Assembly: GCA_964492545.1 (NCBI GenBank)
Contig: CAZBKO010000093.1
Coordinates: 1-9,457 of the forward strand
Direction: 5' to 3'
DNA: 9,457 nucleotides
Origin: RGIG1934 sp964492545
Lineage (GTDB): Bacteria > Bacillota > Clostridia > Lachnospirales > Lachnospiraceae
In this document: piece by piece, positions 1 to 6,884 of the stretch
Numbering within the stretch: position 1 is the first letter of the stretch
Layout: every line of letters begins with the position of its first letter
Position numbers and translations under genes: made by a program
The notes under the pieces: generated by a model
Database searches by the model: none
Seen by the model: only the letters and a program-made list of their open reading frames with translations
What the model was told of the DNA's origin: nothing

Positions 1-552
1 CACATCACAGGTGAAATCTACCTATTTAATTCCTACAGTAAATTTACGCTATCGGAACATAAGGAACAATTGAAATCCATAATTAGAAATGATATAATTG
101 AAAGCATCAATAAGAATCGATTGGTTGGCAATATAACAGTTGAGGATGCAACGAAGCTAATAAGCTTGACGCAGACCTTATATAATTATCTGTATTCCAA
201 CTATGATGAAATGGAGGATGTGGATGAAATTATGGATCAGTCATTAATATTACCGGTTGAAATAGAAATTGAGAAGCGAGTGAAGGAAGAAGTCGAGAAG
301 AGAGTAGATGAAGAAGTCGAGAAGAGAGTGGATGAAGAAGTCGAGAAGAGAGTAGATGAAGAAGTCGAGAAGAGAGTGGATGAAGAAGTCGAGAAGAGAG
401 TAGATGAAGAAGTCGAGAAGAGAGTAGAGGCAGAGACCAAGAAGATGCAGGAAGAAATTAACAAGCAATTAGGAAATGTGTTAAGTCAGTTGAAAGAAAT
501 AGAAGAAGAGAATAGTAGATTGAAGAAAATAGTTGAAAAATATAAGCAATGA
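1..552 (+). CDS. 3' part of an unidentified protein with charged repeat helix and C-terminal leucine zipper
   Basis: The reading frame is open from the first base and ends at TGA 550-552, giving 183 visible residues; the true start probably lies left of the window. A TTG at 70 follows AAGGA (61-65), but the spacing is only 4 bases and the upstream codons are also open, so I treat the gene as 5' partial. Residues 1-90 are mixed polar/hydrophobic and match no family I recognise. Residues 91-146 are seven copies of an eight-residue unit, five of them exactly EKRVDEEV. Residues 157-181 form a short zipper with L157, V160, L164, I167, N171, L174, V178 and Y181 in 3-4 spacing; an Asn at a core position is typical of parallel dimeric coiled coils. 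No signal peptide or membrane segment is visible in this part. It ends 21 bases before the HAD gene on the same strand, so it may be co-transcribed with the Pse cassette, but nothing ties it to sugar metabolism. Function unknown. Confidence 0.75.
   Translation, partial: HITGEIYLFNSYSKFTLSEHKEQLKSIIRNDIIESINKNRLVGNITVEDATKLISLTQTLYNYLYSNYDEMEDVDEIMDQSLILPVEIEIEKRVKEEVEKRVDEEVEKRVDEEVEKRVDEEVEKRVDEEVEKRVDEEVEKRVEAETKKMQEEINKQLGNVLSQLKEIEEENSRLKKIVEKYKQ
271..438 (+). repeat. In-frame tandem repeat, seven 24-bp units
   Basis: Units begin at 271, 295, 319, 343, 367, 391 and 415. The five central units (295-414) are identical except for one synonymous Val codon, which alternates GTA, GTG, GTA, GTG, GTA. 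The first unit (271-294) and the last (415-438) are diverged. The alternation means that 295-342 and 343-390 are perfect 48-bp copies. Each unit encodes eight residues, so gain or loss of units keeps the reading frame. Confidence 0.95.
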
Positions 553-573
553 CTTAATTGCATAGAGGTAAAT

Positions 574-1236
574 ATGATTAGTGGAGTTATATTTGATTTA
601 GATGATACATTATATAATGAACTTGACTATGTGAAACAGGCATTTAGACATGTAAGCAATTATATTGAAAATAGGTTTCATATTGATTCAGATATTACAT
701 ATGGCGAATGTATGAAGTATCTTGAAGCTGAAGGAAGAGGTAAGATATTTAACCATATTATAGAAGATAATAGATTGGACGAGGATATTAGAACCTTAGT
801 TGATATATACAGAAGCACTAAGCCACAACTGAAGGTATATGATGATGCCCGTAACACAATCAGTTCTCTGAAAAATTGCGGAGTTAAGCTGGGAATAATA
901 ACTGACGGATGCAGAACGGTTCAACATAATAAGATAAATGGACTTAACATTAGAGATGAATTTGACGAAATAATAGTAACCGATGATTATGAGAATGCAG
1001 CTAAGCCGTCGACAATACCATATGAGATGATTATACGCAAATGGAATGTGGAACCATCAGAATGTGTGTATATTGGAGATAATCCGAGGAAGGATTTTGT
1101 GGGTGCCAGGTTAGCAGGTGTGCATACCATAAGAATTATCAGAGAGATGGGCGATAATATGAAGCTGAAGGCAGAAGCTGGTTATGAGGCGGACAAGGAT
1201 ATATACTCATTGGAAGAAATATTGCAATATGTTTAG
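574..1236 (+). CDS. HAD-superfamily hydrolase (subfamily IA phosphatase-like)
   Basis: This is a 220-residue cytosolic protein of the haloacid dehalogenase superfamily. All four motifs are present: DLDDT with nucleophile D8 and acid/base D10, T110 in IITDG, K134 in AAKPS, and GDNPRKD at 168-174 with metal-binding acids D169 and D174. The helical cap inserted between motifs I and II (about residues 15-90) is typical of subfamily IA. Family members are usually Mg-dependent phosphomonoesterases; the substrate cannot be read from the sequence. The ATG at 574 follows GAGG (565-568) with good spacing. It is the first complete gene of the run, and the neighbours suggest a sugar-phosphate or nonulosonic-acid-related substrate. 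However, PseI-type synthases make an unphosphorylated acid, so no phosphatase step is needed in the standard route. The role here is inference; the fold assignment is firm. Confidence 0.9.
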   Translation: MISGVIFDLDDTLYNELDYVKQAFRHVSNYIENRFHIDSDITYGECMKYLEAEGRGKIFNHIIEDNRLDEDIRTLVDIYRSTKPQLKVYDDARNTISSLKNCGVKLGIITDGCRTVQHNKINGLNIRDEFDEIIVTDDYENAAKPSTIPYEMIIRKWNVEPSECVYIGDNPRKDFVGARLAGVHTIRIIREMGDNMKLKAEAGYEADKDIYSLEEILQYV

Positions 1237-1255
1237 GACATTAATAGTCTCAATT

Positions 1256-1263
1256 AGAAAGGA
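1256..1263 (+). promoter_or_regulatory. Ribosome binding site that decides the cytidylyltransferase start
   Basis: AGAAAGGA ends 11 bases before the ATG at 1275 and overlaps the first base of the alternative ATG at 1263. It can therefore only serve the downstream start. The spacing is slightly long. Confidence 0.6.
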
Positions 1264-1274
1264 TGGTCAGCAAT

Positions 1275-2018
1275 ATGGCATATAATAAAGTACTTTGTAT
1301 CATTCAGGCCAGAATGGGCTCAGAAAGGTTACCGGGGAAAGTAATGAAACAGCTTGGTGACAAGCCATTAATTGAACACACGTTGTCAAGAGTTGCAGGA
1401 AGCGACACAGTTGATGGAGTAGTGCTGGCAACATCAGATAAGCCATCCGAAAAGGTAATGGTAGAATATTTGAAGGAAATGGGATGGCCGGTATTTTGTG
1501 GAGATGAGCAGAATGTTCTGAAGAGATATGTGGACTGCGAAGCACAATATCATGGAGATATTATTATAAGAATTACAGGAGACTGTCCATTTATTGATCC
1601 GACAATAATAGACAATGTTGTTACTTACTTTAAGATGAATGATTTTGATTATGTAAGACTTGACGTTCCGGAGACCTTTATAAGAGGCTTTGATGTAGAG
1701 GTATTTACTAGAGAGGCTATGCTTAGAGTATATGAGATAACCAGGTCAATTGAGGGCGATTCACCTTACAAGGAACATGTTACATACTATATGTATAAGC
1801 ATCCTGAAGAATTCAAGATTGGATATGTTAAAGGAAGCGATTTCTATTGTAAGGATTATAGATTATGTGTGGATACACCGCAGGATTATCAGCTTGTACA
1901 GGCAATTTATGATAATTTTAATGATGAATATGTAACATCCAAAGAAATAGTGAGATTTTTAGATGAGAATCCACAGATAGCAGCAATTAATAACGATATA
2001 ATTCAGAAAACGGAATAA
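1275..2018 (+). CDS. spsF: SpsF-type cytidylyltransferase, probable CMP-pseudaminic acid synthetase
   Basis: This is a 247-residue cytosolic nucleotidyltransferase of the SpsF family (COG1861), with the fold of CMP-Kdo and CMP-sialate synthetases. Key segments are the nucleotide-binding QARMGSERLPGK (11-22), GDEQNVLKRY (76-85), the metal-binding ITGDCPFIDP (100-109), RGFDVEVF (137-144) and LCVDTPQDY (197-205). Between a HAD gene and pseI it probably charges pseudaminic acid with CTP to give CMP-Pse and pyrophosphate, the step done by PseF in Campylobacter. Canonical PseF/NeuA proteins carry a different loop (ARGGSKR-like), so this is a family replacement rather than a PseF orthologue. An upstream ATG at 1263 would add four residues, but it has no ribosome binding site, whereas AGAAAGGA at 1256 suits 1275, and MAYNKVLCIIQAR matches the usual family N-terminus. 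The fold is sure; the exact sugar is inferred from context. Confidence 0.85.
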   Translation: MAYNKVLCIIQARMGSERLPGKVMKQLGDKPLIEHTLSRVAGSDTVDGVVLATSDKPSEKVMVEYLKEMGWPVFCGDEQNVLKRYVDCEAQYHGDIIIRITGDCPFIDPTIIDNVVTYFKMNDFDYVRLDVPETFIRGFDVEVFTREAMLRVYEITRSIEGDSPYKEHVTYYMYKHPEEFKIGYVKGSDFYCKDYRLCVDTPQDYQLVQAIYDNFNDEYVTSKEIVRFLDENPQIAAINNDIIQKTE

Positions 2019-2027
2019 GTCCGGAAT

Positions 2028-2031
2028 GGAG
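2028..2031 (+). promoter_or_regulatory. Ribosome binding site that decides the pseI start
   Basis: GGAG lies 6 bases before ATG 2038, which is ideal spacing. The alternative in-frame ATG at 2026 has no purine-rich site upstream and overlaps this one. Confidence 0.75.
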
Positions 2032-2037
2032 AAAATT

Positions 2038-3093
2038 ATGAATACTTCAATACAGATAGCCCACAGATTAATTGATAAGGATTCACCGGCTTTTATTATA
2101 GCGGAGATGTCGGCTAATCATATGATGAAATATGACAGGGCGGTGAGTATAATACAAGCTGCAGCGAGTGCAGGGGCAGATGCAATTAAGCTGCAGACAT
2201 ACACACCTGATACAATTACAATGGATTGTGATAATAAGTATTTTCAGATAACACAAGGCACAATTTGGGATGGAACAACATTACATAAGCTGTACCAGAC
2301 TGCTTATACTCCATGGGAATGGCAGCCGGAACTTAAAAAGATTGCTGAGAATTTTGGGCTTATTTGCTTCTCATCGCCATTTGATCTTACATCAATAGAC
2401 TTTTTGGAAAAGATGGATGTACCTGCATATAAGGTTGCATCTTTTGAGATAACAGACATTCCATTTATTAGAAAGATTGCAAGACTGCATAAGCCAATAA
2501 TTATGTCAACAGGTATTGCATATACTGAAGATATAGAGCTTGCACTTGAAACATGCAGGGAGGAAGGCAATGAAGATGTGATATTGCTTAAGTGTACATC
2601 AGCATATCCTTCACCATATTCCGATATTAATTTAAGAGTTATTCCGGATATGGCTGAGAAATACAACATCATCACAGGACTTTCGGATCACACAATGGGG
2701 GATGCTGTTGCTGTTGGAAGCATTCCACTGGGAGCAAAAGTCATTGAAAAGCATCTTACATTGTGCAGGGCCGATGGAGGTCCGGATGGTGCATTTTCTA
2801 TGGAACCCTTAGAATTTAAGAGAATGGTAGAGAATATAAGAAAAGTAGAGAGCGCTCTTGGAAAAGTAACCTATGATTTAACAGATAAACAGATAAAGAG
2901 CAGAGAGCATTCAAGATCTTTATTTGTAATTAAAGATATGAAAGCAGGGGATGTTATAACGGAAGATAATGTACGTTCAATCAGACCGGGATTTGGAATG
3001 CATACCAAATACTATGAAGAGATATTAGGAAAAAGAGTTACGTGTGACATCGAGCGTGGAACACCAATGCAGTGGGAACTTATTAGAAAATAG
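2038..3093 (+). CDS. pseI: Pseudaminic acid synthase PseI
   Basis: PseI condenses 2,4-diacetamido-2,4,6-trideoxy-L-altrose with phosphoenolpyruvate to give pseudaminic acid and phosphate in the cytosol. The protein is 351 residues, close to the usual 340-350. Residues 10-270 form the NeuB-type TIM barrel with AEMSANH (22-28, E23), KLQTYTPDTIT (51-61), FSSPFD (111-116), GLSDHT (214-219) and EKHLT (237-241). Residues about 290-351 are the C-terminal SAF/antifreeze-like domain, beginning at SRSLFVIKD. The GTIWDGTTLHKLY and YTPWEW segments (74-95) are typical of PseI rather than of sialic or legionaminic acid synthases, so I prefer Pse as the product. The start at 2038 is chosen over 2026 because GGAG at 2028-2031 is correctly placed only for 2038. 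It lies 19 bases after the cytidylyltransferase gene and 9 bases before pseG. Confidence 0.94.
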   Translation: MNTSIQIAHRLIDKDSPAFIIAEMSANHMMKYDRAVSIIQAAASAGADAIKLQTYTPDTITMDCDNKYFQITQGTIWDGTTLHKLYQTAYTPWEWQPELKKIAENFGLICFSSPFDLTSIDFLEKMDVPAYKVASFEITDIPFIRKIARLHKPIIMSTGIAYTEDIELALETCREEGNEDVILLKCTSAYPSPYSDINLRVIPDMAEKYNIITGLSDHTMGDAVAVGSIPLGAKVIEKHLTLCRADGGPDGAFSMEPLEFKRMVENIRKVESALGKVTYDLTDKQIKSREHSRSLFVIKDMKAGDVITEDNVRSIRPGFGMHTKYYEEILGKRVTCDIERGTPMQWELIRK

Positions 3094-3102
3094 GAGCAGT
3101 CA

Positions 3103-4086
3103 ATGTATTTTAGAACAGATATGAATGCAACAATTGCATCGGGGCATGTAATGAGATGCATTGCTATTGCAGATGCCTTTAGGAGACTTGGAGAAGAAAG
3201 CACATTTGTACTTTCAGATGACACAGCTAAGGAATTTCTGAATGAGCGGGGATATAATTCCATAATTCTCAACACACAGTGGGATGATTTGGAAAATGAA
3301 ATCGATGATATTTCAAAGGTGATTCAATGCAATTCTGTAGAACGAATTATTGTTGATTCATATAGCGCCACCTCAAGATACCTTAGTATGCTAAATAAGC
3401 TCGTATCGGTAACATATATAGATGATTTTTGCAAATGCGCATATGAGGTGGACAGAATTATTGCATATGGAAACTGGATTTCCAAGGAAAAGATTATGAG
3501 CATCTATAAGAATATGTCTACAGAATTACTGATAGGAACAGAGTATGTTCCACTTAGAGGTGAATTTAAGAATGTAACAGGTACGCATGATGTAATTGAT
3601 GTTTTGATTACAACAGGAGGTACAGATACATACAATGTAGCAGGCAGACTTGCAGAAATGTTGTCTGGAATACGACCACAATATAAGGTTACTATAGTAT
3701 CTTCAAAGCTGACAGGACAATGCTGCGGAGACAATATTACAATATGTGGAAATGTATCGGATATGTCACTTCTTATGAAATCAGCTGCTTTGGCTGTGTC
3801 GGCAGCAGGAACTACGTTGTTTGAGCTATGTGCCTGTGCTGTTCCGACCGTATGCTTTTCATTTGCAGACAATCAGGTGGCATTTGCACAAAAAATGGGA
3901 AATACCTGCATGGAATATGTTGGTGATGCCAGGGATAATACTGACATAATAGATGACATTGTCGATGCTGTTGATAAGCTTATGTGTGATAAGAATAAGA
4001 GAAAATTCCTATCTGACAGGATGATTAGTATTGTGGATGGCGACGGAGCTGATAGAATAGTTAATAAGATGAATGGAGTGGCATAA
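3103..4086 (+). CDS. pseG: UDP-2,4-diacetamido-2,4,6-trideoxy-beta-L-altropyranose hydrolase PseG
   Basis: PseG cleaves the UDP-linked diacetamido sugar to UDP plus the free sugar that PseI uses. The 327-residue protein has a GT-B-like fold related to MurG. The N-terminal signature RTDMNATIASGHVMRC (4-19) contains the proposed catalytic His, H15, in the GHVMRC motif. LLIGTEYVPLRGEF (142-155) is the inter-domain segment. TTGGTD (170-175) and AGTTLFELCACAVP (235-248) form the C-terminal UDP-binding half. AGGAG at 3092-3096 overlaps the pseI stop codon and sits 6 bases before the ATG. The stop TAA and the ATG of the next gene share one base (TAATG, 4084-4088), which favours translational coupling. 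In Bacillus spore-coat loci the equivalent protein is SpsG. Confidence 0.92.
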   Translation: MYFRTDMNATIASGHVMRCIAIADAFRRLGEESTFVLSDDTAKEFLNERGYNSIILNTQWDDLENEIDDISKVIQCNSVERIIVDSYSATSRYLSMLNKLVSVTYIDDFCKCAYEVDRIIAYGNWISKEKIMSIYKNMSTELLIGTEYVPLRGEFKNVTGTHDVIDVLITTGGTDTYNVAGRLAEMLSGIRPQYKVTIVSSKLTGQCCGDNITICGNVSDMSLLMKSAALAVSAAGTTLFELCACAVPTVCFSFADNQVAFAQKMGNTCMEYVGDARDNTDIIDDIVDAVDKLMCDKNKRKFLSDRMISIVDGDGADRIVNKMNGVA

Positions 4087-6836
4087 TGCAGAAGTTAATT
4101 CAGAGCAATAGAAATATAATTGAACAGATTGAATATGCAGTGAGAAGCTTTAGAAAACAGAACTATTTCGATGGGAATCTTCAGGTAAAGAAAATATTTG
4201 GAAGCTTTAGCAGAGTTTTAGAAGTAATCTTAAGCAATAAGGATATTTTCAATGAACACGAAGAAATAGTCAATGAAGATGATTGGATTGCTGTAATTAA
4301 CGAAACGATGGAAGCACAGGAAAAAGAAGATTATGTTCTTTTGGCTGATTTGTTGGAATGTAACTGGATTCCACGATTACTGAAGCTTCAGATGAATATG
4401 ATTATGCTTTTAACAAATGGAAGTGGACTAATTGCTGACTGCGAGTATGAAGGCAAGAAGTATTCAGTGGAGTATACCTCGGTTGGTTCATTTACAATTC
4501 ATATAATTTCCAATGATAGGGATATGTATCTTAACAGTAATAATAACCCTTATGGAGAGGGAATGTTTTTTGCTGATCAGTATATTCAGGATGAAACACA
4601 ATCTTATATTGTGTATGGTCTTGGCTTGGGCTATCACATCAAGGCAATGGCAGTCGCTGCACCTGATGCAAAGATCACTGTTTATGAAAGCGATTCGGCA
4701 GTTATCAAATTAGCTGATGAATATGGTGCTGTTGATATGTCAAAAAAAATATTTAAGAATGTCACCATAATAGAAGATCTTGACTTTAGCCAAATTAGAG
4801 ACAGGCTAAAAAATATAGATGATTCAACTCAATTCTTAGTACATACGCCATCGCTGAACAACATTTCCAATGAAATGGTACGTGAGAAATTAGAAGAGTA
4901 CTTTTTGAATATAAGTTCAATCAAGAATCAAAAGAAGTTTTTAGATGCTAATTTTAAGAAGAATATACAGGCAGGACATCCTAATGTTGATACACTCAAG
5001 AGCAGATTTGAAGGAAAGGCAGCAGTACTTGTAGCTAGAGGACCATCCCTCAATGATGATATTGAAGCTCTTAAGAGAATAAGAGACAAGGTTGTTATTG
5101 TAGCGGTGTATTCGGTGGCAGATTTCTTAATTAATAATGGGATTATGCCGGATTATATGGTGGTAAGTGATGCACAGACCAATATATCCAATGAAGTTAA
5201 GAACGAGGCATTAAATAGTGTTCCACTGATTTATGTATCAACAGCAGCACATAATGTTATCGAATCACATAAAGGTGATAATTATATACTTTTGCAGGAG
5301 GGATATAATTATGCAGAGGAAATAGCTAAGGATAGCAGCAATATGCTGTTCAGCACAGGTGGCTCGGTTGCAACAGTGATAATGGATATGTGTATAAGAC
5401 TTGGCTGTTCGAAGATAATATGCCTGGGACTTGATTTGGCATATATCAACAACAAGAGCCATGCACAGGGAACCGGAGGAAGAGACGCTGTTGACAGCAG
5501 AGAATTCAGAACTGTAATGGATGTCAATGGTAATCCTATTTCTACAAGAAAGAATCTGGATATTTACAGAAAATGGATTGAGAGACGAATTGAGAAGGAA
5601 CATGACATAGAATTCATAAATGCATCAGGTGGCGCATTTATTAATGGCATGAAGAATCAGAGAATTGGACGACTTGGAAATATACTTGTGTATTATGGCA
5701 ATTCATCATACAAGTCACTTGTTACATTTGCACAGCAGCTTATAACATCCTGGGAAATTATGGGATACAATGTTGTAGCTGTAAATGGCAGGGATAAGGA
5801 AGCTGAGCGAATGCTTATGAATGCCGGAAAGAATAAATATGATTTTATCTTTTCAATGGATGGTATTCTCGCAAATACCCAATACGAGGATGGGACATAT
5901 GTGCAGAATGATTTTGAGTGTCCATTTGTAACTATGCTTGTAGACCATCCTTTATATTTTAATGACAGACTTGATGCCAAACTCAATAATTACAATGTAT
6001 TAGTAGTGGATGGCAATCATGAGAAATATATTAAGAAGCATTATGAACATATTAAGAATGTACGAATGCTTCCTCATGGAGGAATTGGTGTAGATGAAAC
6101 CCAAATCGTACCTTTTGCAGATAGAAAAATAGATATTCTGTTTTTGGGTTCATATTGTGACCCTGAGGAGATACTTAAGCAGGTAGGACAGCTGCCAAGA
6201 ATGGGTCAGGTATGTGTAATGAATATCATTGAGCAGATGATACAGGACAAGAATGTGACAGTTGAACAGGGACTTGAGCATTTTGTTGCAGCTAATGACA
6301 TCTCCTTAAGTAATAATGAATTTAAAATGTATATGGAGCTTGGAGCACTTGCTGATAAGTATATAAGGGCGTTGCATCGTAATATTGTCTTAATCGGCCT
6401 TATGAAAAGTGGAATCAAAGTCAACGTATTCGGAAATGGATGGAACAAGTTTAAATGTGCAAATCCTGGAAATATGATAATTGGTGGCTCGTTAGAGCCA
6501 ATGCAGTGTATGGAACTTATGGCAAATTCAAAAATTGTTTTAAACGTTATGCCATGGTACAAGGATGGAACGCATGAGAGAGTTTTCAATGCTATGATGG
6601 CAGGAGCAGTGTGTCTGACTGATGAAAGTGAATATTTGAGAAGAGAATTTACTGATGGGGAAGATATCGTATTCTATTCTATGAGCAACCTGTCGGCTAA
6701 AGTCAAAGCAATTCTAAATGACACAGAATCATCAGCTGCAATTGCAGAAAATGGCTATGCTAAAGCTAAAAGTAAGCATACATGGGCAAATAGAGCTCAT
6801 GAGATTATTGAGTTTGTAAATGAGATAAAGAATTAA
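4086..6836 (+). CDS. Maf-type flagellin glycosyltransferase fused to a CgeB-like GT-B glycosyltransferase
   Basis: This 916-residue protein joins two enzymes. Residues 1-170 are an N-terminal domain of unclear fold. Residues 170-300 hold a Rossmann-like part with YGLGLGY (177-183). Residues 311-530 are the Maf/DUF115 (MptE-like) core: ARGPSL (317-322), MPDYMVVSDAQ (354-364, D362), STGGSVAT (423-430), LGLDLAY (447-453) and ASGGAFINGMKN (513-524). Maf proteins are the motility accessory factors that transfer nonulosonic acids from CMP donors to flagellin Ser/Thr. Residues 531-916 are a second glycosyltransferase with DHPLYF (620-625), LPHGG (662-666), ILFLGSY (684-690) and a Glyco_trans_1_2 domain at 808-905 containing DGTHERVFNAMMAGAV (817-832). 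GGAG at 4075-4078 serves the ATG, 7 bases downstream. No signal peptide or membrane segment is visible, so it should act on cytosolic flagellin before export. The donor of the second domain is unknown; extension of the Pse residue is inference. Confidence 0.88.
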   Translation: MQKLIQSNRNIIEQIEYAVRSFRKQNYFDGNLQVKKIFGSFSRVLEVILSNKDIFNEHEEIVNEDDWIAVINETMEAQEKEDYVLLADLLECNWIPRLLKLQMNMIMLLTNGSGLIADCEYEGKKYSVEYTSVGSFTIHIISNDRDMYLNSNNNPYGEGMFFADQYIQDETQSYIVYGLGLGYHIKAMAVAAPDAKITVYESDSAVIKLADEYGAVDMSKKIFKNVTIIEDLDFSQIRDRLKNIDDSTQFLVHTPSLNNISNEMVREKLEEYFLNISSIKNQKKFLDANFKKNIQAGHPNVDTLKSRFEGKAAVLVARGPSLNDDIEALKRIRDKVVIVAVYSVADFLINNGIMPDYMVVSDAQTNISNEVKNEALNSVPLIYVSTAAHNVIESHKGDNYILLQEGYNYAEEIAKDSSNMLFSTGGSVATVIMDMCIRLGCSKIICLGLDLAYINNKSHAQGTGGRDAVDSREFRTVMDVNGNPISTRKNLDIYRKWIERRIEKEHDIEFINASGGAFINGMKNQRIGRLGNILVYYGNSSYKSLVTFAQQLITSWEIMGYNVVAVNGRDKEAERMLMNAGKNKYDFIFSMDGILANTQYEDGTYVQNDFECPFVTMLVDHPLYFNDRLDAKLNNYNVLVVDGNHEKYIKKHYEHIKNVRMLPHGGIGVDETQIVPFADRKIDILFLGSYCDPEEILKQVGQLPRMGQVCVMNIIEQMIQDKNVTVEQGLEHFVAANDISLSNNEFKMYMELGALADKYIRALHRNIVLIGLMKSGIKVNVFGNGWNKFKCANPGNMIIGGSLEPMQCMELMANSKIVLNVMPWYKDGTHERVFNAMMAGAVCLTDESEYLRREFTDGEDIVFYSMSNLSAKVKAILNDTESSAAIAENGYAKAKSKHTWANRAHEIIEFVNEIKN

Positions 6837-6848
6837 ATACTATTTGTG

Positions 6849-6870
6849 CGGAGCATCACCGAATGCTTCG
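6849..6870 (+). other. RNA hairpin in the leader of pseC
   Basis: CGGAGCAT (6849-6856) pairs with ATGCTTCG (6863-6870), giving 8 base pairs with one G-U around a 6-base loop. It lies in the 48-base gap after the Maf fusion gene and ends 4 bases before the pseC ribosome binding site. No T-run follows, so it is not a standard terminator. It could affect RNA processing or translation of pseC. The pairing is seen; the role is inferred. Confidence 0.5.
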
Positions 6871-6874
6871 GAAT

Positions 6875-6878
6875 GGAG
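6875..6878 (+). promoter_or_regulatory. Ribosome binding site that decides the pseC start
   Basis: GGAG lies 6 bases before ATG 6885. The alternative GTG at 6846 and ATG at 6873 have no such site, and their extra residues fall within the hairpin region. Confidence 0.75.
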
Positions 6879-6884
6879 ATTAAT

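Noticed and set aside
271..438. Possible CRISPR array
   Set aside because: The repeats are directly adjacent with no unique spacers, lie in frame in a coding region and encode a regular helix.
237..468. Two - strand open frames opposite the repeat array, rich in Ser/Thr/Phe or Leu/Phe
   Set aside because: They arise because the 24-bp repeats are free of stops in several frames. They have no ribosome binding site and merely mirror the + strand repeats.
70..552. Taking TTG 70 as the real start of the first gene
   Set aside because: The frame is open to the window edge, TTG is a rare start, and the AAGGA site is too close. A 5'-truncated gene is the simpler reading, though not proven.
3504..3872. 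122-residue - strand open frame within pseG
   Set aside because: It has no ribosome binding site or recognisable motif and lies entirely inside a well-supported gene on the other strand.
6849..6870. Rho-independent terminator after the Maf fusion gene
   Set aside because: The hairpin is not followed by a T-run, and the pseC ribosome binding site follows within a few bases.
6846..6884. GTG 6846 start adding 13 residues to PseC
   Set aside because: It has no ribosome binding site and the added residues are outside the PseC family pattern; GGAG 6875 with ATG 6885 is ideal.
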